From positions 977,920 to 1,041,919 of the forward strand of contig CAJNDS010000014.1 in the NCBI GenBank assembly GCA_905221605.1: DNA of 64,000 nucleotides. Reading direction: 5' to 3'. The notes beneath the pieces were generated by a model that saw only the letters and a program-made list of their open reading frames with translations, searched no databases and had not been told where the DNA came from. The position numbers and the translations under genes were made by a program. Positions 1-10,829 of the stretch are shown here, piece by piece (position 1 is the stretch's first letter; each line of letters opens with the position of its first letter). The DNA is from Symbiodinium natans (Eukaryota > Sar > Dinophyceae > Suessiales > Symbiodiniaceae).

Positions 1-2270
1 GTTCGCCTACTTTCCTGCCAAAACCGAACATGTCCCACGTTTCAGTCACACAAATGCCAGGTGACCCAAATTTTAAAGTGTAGCATGCAGCTATCCAAGG
101 CCGCGCTCACACTGTTCAACAAAACCGCGTAAAAGCGGCAAGCTGCTGTCCCTCCCTCTATCCAAACCAGCTGCATACAAGGCATCACGCGAGTATTCGT
201 TGTATTCGTGGCCCGGCCAACAGGGAGTGCGTCACAACGAAGCAACGAGGAAAAGAAACAGCGAATGTGCATTTTGCACGAGCAACCTGGCATCCAAGGA
301 AATGTCATTGGGTCTCGGTAAGGCCATACAGATCGAAACAACGGTTCCATCTCATTCTGTAGGCATACGGATGGGCACAGCATTGCATTCAAAAGAAAGA
401 ACTTGCAGCGCAAACGCGGACGATGAGCTTCACCGCTTACGGATGCCCCGACATTCTGGGATTCTCGGGTGTCCCCGGCTGGAAGTATTGCGCGCGGACA
501 GCTTGAAGATGATCGAACCAGCTGTACCAAAGAAAGAGACGCAAATCAAAGCACAATCGGCGGACCGACAACGGTCCAAGTTAAATTGACAGAACACTGC
601 GGCGTGGATGCTTAATAGCCGCGGCTTGGCAACAGGCTGGGCTTCCAAACGGCAATCGAATTCGCACTCACAGTCCCCAGCAAAATACAAGTCGGAAGGA
701 AGGCTCCGATGTCCCTGCGGTCGACATTCCTGCCAGCGGGCCGCTTTTGCTCAATGCGTCACGGATCGACCGCAACTGCCGTCTGAGTCCCGGCCTCAGA
801 ACTCTCTGAAACGACGAGGTCGCGATTGAGCTGATTACACAAGGCATCGAGCACAACACGGGCCAATCCGGCTTGTTGAACTGTTGAACTCCTCCGGCCG
901 CTCGCGCGTGAAGATTCTTTTCCTGAACAATCCAAACTTCATGAAGAACAAACATAGAAGACACACGCGGAAACCTGCACAAGCAAGACTAAACTTCAGT
1001 CTGGTGTACCACGAATTGGCAATTCCCTCGCACGGCACAAGAAGAAGCAACGGAATGGGATTGGCAACTGCTTGTGTCAAAATGATCTAGGTGTGACTTG
1101 ACTTGCACTGCCAGAGAATGACAACAAATTTGTTTTTCTCAGGCAGTCTTAACGGCGCCCACAACAAAAACTGCCTTTTGCACACTTCGCATCACATTTG
1201 CTTGTCTCAGGCAGTTTGCTTAATTGGATGTCGGGCGCACAGTCGGTCACACCTTTTTTCTTGGAGGTAGTGGCAGAATCTCGAACCCTGCCCGATATTG
1301 CAAGCTGTGTAACCACCTCTCACCAAATTGTTTGGAATGATGTTTTTTGGGATGACGACGCACTTCTCAAGTTTGCGCAGTTTTTCCTTCTTATCCTGGG
1401 AGAGGTGGGGGTCAAGAAGGCCGCAAGCCGGCCCCAGTAAAGCTGTGCTGAAACCAATCACGTTGACCCAGAACAACTCTGGTAGATGCCATGTCATCAT
1501 GTACTTCCAGGAGCCCAAGCGCCTTCCCAGCGCGAAGCAAAAAACTTGATTCAAATAGCACGTGAAAAGAAAACGGCATTCGCTGCGAGCGCAACCAAGC
1601 AGGGGCATCATTGCTGACTTGCTGAACAGTGGTGCGTTGCGATGTTTAAAGTCCCTAAACTCTTCGTGTGATGCAAAAACGTGGGGATCTTGCGGGAATC
1701 CACGGGGTTGCTCCGCAGTTCACCCCATTCACTTAGTCGGAGAAAGAGACCGAGTGCATTATTCCCAGTCCGTTGTCTGAAGCATTCCATTGTGGTACAT
1801 GCGTCTTTCACTTAAACAAATAAAATTGGATTTCATGGCTTTTCATGTTTCATGCGTCTTCATGCGTATTCATGCGTCTGTATTTGCGTTGCGCATCACA
1901 AATTTGCTCTTTTTCGAGGTGCAGCAAAGACCGGCCAACAGTCTACATGCTTTTGCCATCACTTCGCACGGACAACACAGTGCAAATTATGGTCCATCCG
2001 TGCTGTCAAACGTGATCACCTCTTTAACATCCATGAACAATCGCAGGCGGACAAAAACAAACCCAGGCCATTTGGATCATGTTGCATCATCGGCTTTTTT
2101 TTAAGCGGGCGCCCCGTTACCACATCAGCACAATGGGCCGGTCTATTGCGACAGGTGAGGACAAGCAGAGACTACAAAGCGACCAAAACGCAACACAGAA
2201 GCACAACCCAAAAAGCAACAAAGGTGAAACGCTCCCTCGCTCAGAACAGGACGATGTTGATGCAGTTCCG
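1..2270. other. No supportable gene; intergenic or intronic
   Basis: Open frames here (for example 200-589 plus, 42-530 minus, 1207-1611 minus) are of a length expected by chance in this composition, and they overlap each other on opposite strands without splice-site support. I see no tandem array, RNA gene or mobile element. Confidence 0.4.
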
Positions 2271-2413
2271 TCATCCCTGTTTGCTCAGACCAAAAGCAGC
2301 ATCGCAAAATGCGATTCCTGGGAGGTCCGGGCCGGACGTCTCAATTCTTGACATAAGTTCCGACGCCAAATTCAGCGCCGCAAAAACTTCTTTGCCATCT
2401 TCGCACTGCGCGC
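2271..2413 (-). CDS. Exon copy A of a two-copy exon family (unknown protein)
   Basis: On the minus strand an AG acceptor (ccag, revcomp of 2414-2417) opens an exon in phase 2. It reads AQCEDGKEVFAALNLASELM, continues with SRIETSG, and stays open to a TGA at 2271-2273. The same exon occurs at 5211-5386. In both copies exactly 17 nt separate the acceptor from the shared GGC AAA GAA codons. In this frame the copies differ by one whole-codon indel, one synonymous change (Leu CTG/CTA) and one Ser/Leu change. That pattern favours protein coding on the minus strand over a plain dispersed repeat. The predicted segment is an Ala/Leu-rich amphipathic helix. I do not recognise the family. The 3' limit is uncertain, because the copies lose similarity shortly after SRIETSG, where a donor may lie (around 2314). 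Confidence 0.5.
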
Positions 2414-3019
2414 CTGGAATTCCCCTTAGAACGGCAGCGGAGTTGAGGCGAGCCCATTTTCAATATACAATGGTTTTTAAACCGGGGAAGACACGACTCC
2501 GCTACATGTGTACCTGACATCGCGCCCAGTTTATGCGACCCAAACTGACACATTCCCAAGCCCTCCTGGTGCCCTGTGTCAGAGGTAACTGGCCTCAGGG
2601 CCCGGAGCCAGGACATCCGGCCCCAAAACAGCCCCAGTTCCGGAACCAAGGGGGGCATAGGAACCATAAGATGCCCGACTATGAAATTCGGTGGCTCAAA
2701 AATGATGGTGAAGGTTGTACAGCTGTGAAAACACGTAAACATCTATGGTTTTGCACAGCCCCTGGACTCCGGGGCATCTGCTGGTGTTGTCGTGCCATTG
2801 GGGCTTTGGGCGGTCGGGTTTGTAGGGCTTTGCTCTGCTTTGGTGCACCAAAACCACCCCCGTCCCGCACATAGGCGTGGCCGTTCACCCCCACCCCAAG
2901 TAGATAGATGTGCAATACAAGACAAGTACCGTACAAGTAATGGAGGCCCAGACGACGAAACCCCCCACGAAACTTGCCATAGCCTTAGGAGCTTTGTATC
3001 CCTCTTACAACCTCACATC

Positions 3020-5210
3020 CATAACTCCCACAAAGCCATACAGCCTACAGTATAGAACCATTTCCAGACATCATAAAACGCCTATAAAATTTGACAAGCA
3101 TCTACAAAGCCTGTATCAAACCTATTCTTTGCTAACTGCTTCCACAGCCCTTCTGCATATATATATATATCCCTATACAAGAAAATGTACAGCAGAATTG
3201 TTGTTTAAACCTTCTCGTTTCGCTGCAGGAAAGATACCCCTGTTACAGTTGTAGAAAGGCAGTATTGCAAAGCGTTTCTTCTAAAAACCCGTTTTGAAAC
3301 CATTGCAACAGCTCCAAACCCTGATAGCGCTCTTTTGCAACTGAAAAAACGGCAGAATTCCTGAGGAACCTCCATACAGCGGTGATTCAGCTTGCTTCTC
3401 AAGCTTCATGAAACCGTCACCTTCAAGACTAAGCTCAAATCCCAAACCACAACCTCACCGGACCAGGGAACTAGAAGCGCCTCAAAGCTCTCAATTTCAA
3501 TTTGATGCCTGACGCGACCACGTCCACCAGAGAGCGAGATGGGCCACCCACGCCAACCCTCCAGCCCAATGCCCACACCGTAAAACCAACAACAGATCTG
3601 GGGATGGGAGGGGGGGGGGGGTTTGGAATCCCGCAATCAGACCACGCCAGGACCACCGAGGGAGGGGGGGGGTGCGCAAACAAGGCGCCTGGATATAAGG
3701 ATTCAGGAGTTACGGTTCCGGGTCTGTTTTTACGGTTCCGGCCTGTTTTTTACGGTTCCGGGCCTGTTTTTTACGGTTCCGGGTCTTTTTTTTACGGTTC
3801 CGGTGTCGTTGGTTTCGGCAAGATTTTGCCTACACGTGCCACAAACTTGGCTGGGGTGTGCCATATCTGCTCGTGACGACTATCAAAACCAAAACCTGCG
3901 TTGGCATCAGCGCAAGGCACGACATCTCCAACCCTTCTCTGTCTGCGCATGATCCTCAAAAGGTGCGTAATGTCGATCTGCAACCCTGTAGCCACATCTC
4001 TAGAACTTACCAACGGATCTATATACTAACAACAAACACGGACGGGCCCCCACACCCCACCCCACTCCCTCGAACCAAGGTCATCGTCTAGGTCCAGGAT
4101 CTTATACCTCCCATTTTTGCTTGTGGACCTTTGGTGACTTGACGGTTGTGGGCCATGGAGTCACAGAGAGATCCTACCCTCTTGTCTCGTTTCTGCGACT
4201 CCAGTGATGGGTTGGGTTACGGTGCTTCAAGACATCGATGTTGGAAAAGGGTATCGTCAGCCTTTTATGTCTTTACATGTCGTTCCTGAAGCTTTTCAAG
4301 ATTAGGTGCGGACTTCTACTATACTACAATACGTCTCAACGTTACCAATCGCTGTGAACATATGGGTGATCGCTTTTTCCAACGAAGTTTTCAGGTTTCG
4401 CAGCGCTTAAACAAATTAAAAGGCCGATGAGGTTACAAAAGCTTATAATCAAGCTTGTATAACTGGTATCCTACCGCTGTGAGGGCTTTAGCAGGTTTCC
4501 CAAAGATATGCATGGTGGCTTTGCGCATATCATTTCTCTGAAGTAGCATTGTACGTCAGAGGGGTTAAACGATTTTTTCTCTCATTGGTAAAGGCTGTGA
4601 TTACGCAGGTTTTATACCAGTTTGAGAGGCTTAAAGATACTGTTTTCATGGTGTTACAAAGTGCTTATGTGTTCGGGTGATTTTTAGACCTATATAGCGG
4701 ATCCGTAATTTTTTGCGTTCTATTTGACTTTGTTGCTCTCGCGCACCACAGCAACAAGGGCCCTTGCGTCTTCTTTTGCGTGATTGATTTAGCCATCCCT
4801 GCCTTTGAATCGGCGCTATGAGTGCGCTCACGCGTTTTTAGCAAGAAAAACGGTTCCAGGAACTGGTTCCCGGAATTTGGGGCCTCACTGGAAACCAACC
4901 TGATTCCTTATATATGGGTTCTTGGGGGGCTAGGGTTTTTTGAGACGTCCAGCGCAGTCCCCTAGGTTCACGGTCGATCCGTAAATTGTCAGCCAACACC
5001 GCGCGGCCTATATGGGAGATCTGGACCCACCCAGAGGAATCTGGGCGGCCCCGCTTCTGGGACCGTCTGCAAGAGAAATGACTTTAGGCGGCCCCAAAAA
5101 TGGGACCCCACATGCCTTCCAGAAGGCCGGGCGACCCCGTCTCCGAACCCACCAGGTTAAGATTTTTGGAACACACCATCTGCAAAGATAAACTTACAAG
5201 CTTCGGCACG
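3020..5210. other. Non-coding stretch, AT-richer from 4.1 kb
   Basis: Apart from the tandem repeat at 3710-3803, poly-G runs at 3608-3620 and 3663-3672 and a short (AT)n at 3158-3170, I see nothing I can call. The minus frame 4665-4898 is open for 77 codons but has no supporting feature. Confidence 0.4.
3710..3803 (+). repeat. 20-21 bp tandem repeat, five units
   Basis: The core TTACGGTTCC starts at 3710, 3730, 3750, 3771 and 3792. It is separated by a GGxCTGTTTT-like linker whose T-run grows from three to six or more. The spacing is 20, 20, 21 and 21. The last unit runs into unique sequence (ggtgtcgttgg). Confidence 0.9.
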
Positions 5211-5386
5211 CTACCAACCGGCGACATTACAAAAAACCCGCACGATTTCTGCAGTCAGCAATCTTCTCCAAGCAAACTGGCAACCTGGCAACCTGGAAAG
5301 GTTCAGGCCGGACGTCTCAATTCTTGACATAAGTTCCAACGCCAAATTTAGCGCCGCAGCTTCTTTGCCGTATTGGAAAGGATCCG
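5211..5386 (-). CDS. Exon copy B of a two-copy exon family (unknown protein)
   Basis: The minus strand has a textbook acceptor (tgttcttgcag, revcomp of 5387-5397). It is followed in phase 2 by DPFQYGKEAAALNLALELM and then SRIETSG. The frame stays open to TAG at 5211-5213. It is homologous to the exon at 2271-2413 (see there for the coding argument). The stretch after SRIETSG is not similar to copy A, so the true exon may end near 5290. The two copies could be tandem paralogues, or one may be a pseudogene fragment. Confidence 0.5.
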
Positions 5387-6984
5387 CTGCAAGAACAACG
5401 CGGAGTTAGTGGGTTGACAGCGCCAGCACAATGGGCTGAGAACATGCAATAACAATCCCATTGCTTCACCGCAGAATATGCATTCACAGGCGTTGAACTG
5501 CCGATCCATGAAAACTGCATTATTTCCAGAGGCAGCACAGTCCATTAACCACTGAAGTTAACATGGGGCACGACGGAATTCTTAAGGCACTGATTGTCCA
5601 CCAACCTTGAGCGCTAATCACCATTTTGGCCTCTAGCTTGTACAAGTCTTGCCGCCAGGTGTCATGCATGAATTAAGGTGCAGACCCGGTCAGGCTGCAG
5701 TGCTTCCATACAGCTTCGATGCACATCTTGGATGAGACGTGCTTGCAGGTTCCAACAAATGCACAGGTGCACAGAAAGGTGCGGTTTAGAGATGCAGGTG
5801 CAGCGTGCCGCGTCTCCGTTCCAGAGCTGGTTTGCAGGTGGGTTAGTGCCCTGCGCCATGTGGGCAGGGCCGCAGGACTTGTGGAATTCCACATAAGGCC
5901 CCCAGAATGCAGAGATTTTTTACTGTGTGTTATGTCTGAGCACTGTGGGGCTTGGGTCTATGCAACCCGTCTTGTTCCATGCGTGCGCTTGTTCTAGCTT
6001 TAGTTGACGCCTTAAACTTTCACACTAGTGCAGACAAGTGACCAGGAGATCTCTCAATTGCTTTTTTGAGGGATTCTACAAGGCCTACAATGCCTATGGA
6101 TCTTTCTTAGGTGCGCGCAATTGCAGTATCTTCAAGTGTCTGGAAAATTGGCCGCTACGTGGAGCAAGGAAGATAGGTGACCCACTTAGCAAACAGGCTT
6201 CTGCAACTTGCTCAAGGTTCCACCAATGAGCGCAGGCTGAGCAACAAGGAAGCCTGCTTGCAGAAGCCTAACGGCTTTGCCAGTCCCCTGCTCAGTATGC
6301 AAAATAGAACATGCCAGCCTGGCCTTGGAAGTCTGTATGCGCGTGGAGCAGAAATTTGAATCCAATGTAATTGAAAATAAAGTGCTTGTAAATATATTTG
6401 TATCTGAATCTTTTTGTTCAGATTTATCAAAAGCAAATGCAATATCATACGTTGCACACAATGGTCGAATGTATTTTATTATTCATGCGCAGTTTGCGGA
6501 CGAACTCCCAACAATGCATTCAGACATGTGGAGTCCGGCACGCAAGGAGCAGTCAGCTTTGCAGGAGAGAGCAAGCACTAAGTGGCGTTGCCTTGCAGCA
6601 TCAGCCCAGTGTTCGTGACCAATTGCAGAAAGATTACCTGCTGCTCCACAAATGGGACTCCGATCTTCAAAATAACAAATTTAGCTGGTTCTCTTTTCTC
6701 ATTCTGCTTCTCTACGAAAATTATGATCAGAAGGCATCGTTGAATTTCAGAAAAAGTACGTATCCGAATTGCCTGAAAACTGAGACTTGGTGAAGAAGTC
6801 TTGAACTTTCCCGTTGCTGCAAACAAGGAGTAATACGGGATCCCCGAAACTGTGTGAGAACTCGCTCGAACCTCACAGCGCCGTGCAATCAATGGCAGTA
6901 GGGGGATGAAAACCTGCATTCGGCTGCTAGCGGTTGCTTCTTTGCAGTCACAACTTCTTTTACACTTGCACCCTCCTTGGTAGA
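5387..6984. other. No supportable gene
   Basis: Only short frames overlapping on both strands are present (for example 5673-5896 plus and minus, 6277-6618 plus, 6578-7078 minus). No tandem structure was noticed. Confidence 0.35.
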
Positions 6985-7526
6985 TAATCGTTCCGATGGC
7001 AAGGTGATCTTGAGGCTTGGCGACAAACTTTATTGGACACCATCGTGCTGGATGGGTGCCCGGAGATCGACTCTGCAACCGCCCATGTCTTGATCTTAAA
7101 GCTTGAGGCTTTGCAACCTCCAGCGCTGAAAGGCCACGATGGAGTCACTGAATGTCCTCAACCACTGGGGATATTATGGCGGGGCGAGAGGCTCTTTCAA
7201 AGGCTCCATTCTTTCGAGATGCTAAGAATGAGCTGCAAATGGAGCTGATTCACCCGAGGGAAGCGCCTGAGATTGCACAAAGGAGATTGCCCTCAATCGC
7301 AGAACCAGAAAGACTACTTCGTGCAGCAACATGGGTGGTTCGGTGGAATTCAACATGGGTGATTTCACTTAGGTGTGGAAACTGGGCATTGGAGCCGTCC
7401 AACAAGGACTGTGTGTTTGATGTGCCAGCTTCTTGGAATGCGCAGGAGCCCGGCCTCTTTTGGCTTGTAACTGTAATGAATGTAGAACCAATTGTTATCG
7501 TTCCATTTAAATGCTTACGCCAATAA
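6985..7526 (+). CDS. Candidate coding region, two overlapping frames
   Basis: A plus frame is open from about 6995 to 7248 and reads LDTIVLDGCPEIDSATAHVL near 7033. A second plus frame, opening with ATG at 7152, runs to 7526 (124 codons) and includes the protein-like stretch KNELQMELIHPREAPEIAQR. The first frame looks convincing up to about 7140 and the second after 7152. A frameshift, or an intron too small to see, would join them. Alternatively, one of them is chance. No domain is recognised. The overlapping minus frame 7250-7543 has less protein-like composition. Confidence 0.35.
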
Positions 7527-7529
7527 GTT

Positions 7530-10468
7530 TTTTGTATGCGCACAATGTCATCGCGTTTGTGGCAGACCGTGCTCTAAAAGGGTGTTTAGATTGGATTGCT
7601 TCCGTCTTGTTCTCTCTTGTGTTGTGTGTTCGCACCTGGTTGTAAGAACGACATTTGGGCAAGGAAGTTCGGAGACGCCGTATTGCGAAGTGCAAGACGG
7701 GTCCCATGGTCTCACGGGCCCATGCGTCGAACTCTGTTTCCCGCCCACAGCTCCTGCCCTTGACTCCGTGCTCGTGATGGCTCCAGTCCTGCAAGCCTCG
7801 GTTGTCATTTTTTGAAAATGTGATGGAATCAACTTCCATTCCTGCTGGCTGGAGCTTTCAGGGGGTTGCGGGACCTTCGTTCCACGCCGTACTGACGCAG
7901 CGGCAAGTTTCCACAAAGCCCGTATTTGAACATCCAGACGCATCCCGACATAATCCATGTGTTCGCATGCTGCGGAGTTACAAGGGTTGGTTGCTTGCCT
8001 CCGTTTTGCTTGCCTTGCAAGTGCGTGTTTGGCAGATTTATCGATTTTTGACAAGTCGGTGCAAGCAGAGGCCCGGTATCTCTCCTCACAGTCTTTCTTG
8101 TTTCTACATACCACCACCGGCCTTCGCCCGCACTGCTTCATGAAACTGAACAAAACTTGAACAGTTTTTTTGTACATCTGTGGGTTTGGAAGTTCAACCC
8201 CGACCAATAATAACGAAACGAAGTATGATTCGTGCGTTTATTGCGTACAGCATTTGTGCGCTTCATTTTCTTTCTTTATAATTGCACCCTTAATAACACC
8301 AATATTACTACTAAAGGAAGTTCACTATATTCACGCACTTATAATGTCATTATTACAGGCAAGTTTACGCGCGCTATAACAATAGTAATAGAGTTTACTC
8401 CAAATTCCAACCTCTCGTGTCGGGTTTTCGTTTCTTGTGTTCATAATTCGAGAAGTAGGTGAGCAGTAGAGAAGTGGAGAATTAGTCTAAATTCCACACC
8501 CCATCGTTTCTTGTTTTTGTTTCTTGTGTTCATTCGACAGATGAGAATCAATAGAGAATTATAATCTACATGATAGGAAAGTCTTGTCTGACGTAATCAA
8601 AAAGCGGGGGGGGGGGCTTGCGGGGGGTTGTTGCCGGCCCTGCACGGCCACCCTTCTCAGTGGCTTGCTCCCGTGTTCCATGGGATGCCCTTTCTCATGG
8701 GGCGTTGGCTCACACTGCGCTCTCTCAATTCAGGGGGGTTGGTTCGCGTTCGGGATCCCTTGGTAGAGGTTAGTAGCGGTGCTTGCAACTTGCATCATGT
8801 TCGGTGTCAGTCTGACTTTTCGGTGATGGCTCTGGGCGATGCATGGAGAGACTGACGATGTTTGCAATGATCTTTGTCATGTAGTGGTACTTGGTACTTC
8901 GCATGAGTTCTTAAATTGGCAACTTTAAAACGAGTTTTGCAACAAAATTTTTGTTTTTCACGTTGGGCGTGGTGTTTTTGTATGGTGTTTTTGGACATGT
9001 GATTTTTGTGATTTTCGTAAAGCTTAAGGGAGACAGCAAGAAAGCTTGCTGAGAAGGAACAAAGGGCTTGAAGTTGAGGTTGAATGCTGAAAATAACAGG
9101 GCCGAGAAGGAAAAGGACGAGAAGGGAGAGGCCGAGGGGTGAAAAAGGCGATGGAAACGGGCGATAGGACAGTGATGAAAAACGACGGTGAAAAGGATGC
9201 AGGCAGGAAATTCGAACGCTCCTGTTAGGGGCGAAAGCCTATGAAGCGATAGCTGTAGTGAGTTTATCAAGAGTTCTCGACAACCAAGATTATTTTGAGA
9301 AGATGTTTCGCAACAACAACAGTGTGTTAATGGAAAGCCCAGTGGCGTGGGAGAGGAGAATTGAAAAAGGCCAATGCCAAAGGCAGCTTCTGACAACAGA
9401 TGGCCGAAGTGTCTCAGAATGATCGAGAACAGCTTTGGCGAGGAGGAGAAAAAGAGTCCGCTTGCAATTTGCAGTAAGACAGACGTATTGGAGGATGAAA
9501 AGTGAAGCAATGACAGCCACTATTCAGGATCAGCAAAAAGATGGAGGTGCTTGAAGTGCGGCCGAGGGTAGGATGTTTGACGGCCCCGGTATAAGTGCTG
9601 CCGATGTTACCTTGACCATGTTCTCAGTGATAATATATGCCTGTCCATTCTGAAGCAACACGATCACTACCTACAATGTCACGGAAGGTCTTTGTGCATG
9701 ATTGAGGGAAACTTTGACAGGCGGGCACATTCGATCAGTGGCATGCCTATTTGCAGGCACCGTTCGTGCTCTTTTGGTTGACGGAGCGATCTTAAGAGGC
9801 GCGTCGTGAAAGGGCATTGTGATGTGTTATGGGCGCTGCTCACTCAAGGTCTTAAAGCCACAAGGGCAATGGAGAAGAGTGCAACGCAACAGCTATCAGC
9901 TATATTCTCTGGATGCGCAGAGCACGTTGAGGTTTCGTTTCCTTTCACCCATGATATTACATTTGGTGCCAAGTCCTACTTGCATGTATCGTGTACTGAC
10001 TGGTTGGGATCCATGTGTATCCTGAATGCAACTGATTGCCACTTGTATCGCTGTACATATGACATTTTCGGAGGACTGGTAGCTGTGTGCTAGGTACTCG
10101 TACTTGTGCAGTTGTTGCTGTCTTGTGAACTATCTTGAATAGCCAGGCTCTGTGGCTGGTGACGTGTCGCGGATTCAGCTTGTTCTTTCACGTCTGTGAG
10201 TTGATTGAAGGCCCACGCGCACCAACCCCCGCTAGCTCGCAGGAAAAGAAATCTGGCAAAGGAGACGCGTAAAGGTCAAGAGGGCGGCGACGCCCTCGGG
10301 CTGCCGCCGAGGCCCTACGTGTCGCGCACATGGACTCACGCTCAATGCGGCGAACAGGCTGGGGCACCGTGAAAGCTGTGCCTGATCATGGACCAAAAGG
10401 CCGGTGAAGGTCGGCCGGCTGCACTGAACAGATGCTGCACGTGAAAATAGCCATCAGGCCAAGGAGGA
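7530..10468. other. No supportable gene
   Basis: This stretch holds T-rich and A-rich sequence around 8.2-8.6 kb, a short poly-G run (8606-8616) and purine-rich sequence at 9.0-9.25 kb. The purine-rich part produces a Phe/Ser-rich open frame on the minus strand (8911-9510) that looks compositional. Nothing else is called. Confidence 0.35.
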
Positions 10469-10600
10469 TCAGTCCATCTGATCGAGCTTGCCCGCAGCCT
10501 TGCGCTCGTCGTCCTTCTTCTTACTTTCCGTCTTCGGCTTGTCGTCCTTCTTCTCGTCCTCCGTCCGGGGCTTGTCATCCTTCTTACTTACTTGTGTCCT
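10469..10600 (-). CDS. C-terminal exon, Lys/Asp-rich tail
   Basis: The minus strand reads KKDDKPRTEDEKKDDKPKTE, continues with SKKKDDERKAAGKLDQMD, and ends at TGA (revcomp of 10469-10471). The unit KKDDKPxTE is repeated about two and a half times. The frame has no ATG and is open only from about 10625, so this should be the last exon of a gene lying to the right. The acceptor is unclear. Lys/Asp/Glu-rich tails of this kind are common in nuclear and RNA-associated proteins, but no function can be assigned. Part of the plus strand here is a pyrimidine-rich complement, so a low-complexity origin is possible. Confidence 0.45.
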   Translation of the reverse strand, partial: RTQVSKKDDKPRTEDEKKDDKPKTESKKKDDERKAAGKLDQMD

Positions 10601-10782
10601 CCATGCCTTCTTGATCGAGCAGCTGCATCACAAGCCCGGCCTGGGGCTCTCCAGCGCCAGATAAAAATGCAGTGTCCTGTTCCTTCAGCGTTCTCATGCA
10701 ATGCTAGCACGCCTTGGTCATTGACACGGCTACTGCCTAAGTACCCCGAAGCGTTGATGCCACACGTTGCCGTCCGTGTGTT

Positions 10783-10824
10783 TATGTGTGTGTGTGTGTG
10801 TGCGCGTGCGTGCGTGCGTGCGTG
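10783..10824. repeat. (GT)n / (GCGT)n microsatellite
   Basis: A run of TG dinucleotides passes into GCGTGCGTGCGT units. Confidence 0.95.
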
Positions 10825-10829
10825 CCCTG

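Noticed and set aside
5623-5640. Possible relict spliced-leader motif (CCATTTTGGC)
   Set aside because: Only ten bases match the dinoflagellate leader CCGTAGCCATTTTGGCTCAAG. Neither its 5' part nor its end is present, and no gene follows.
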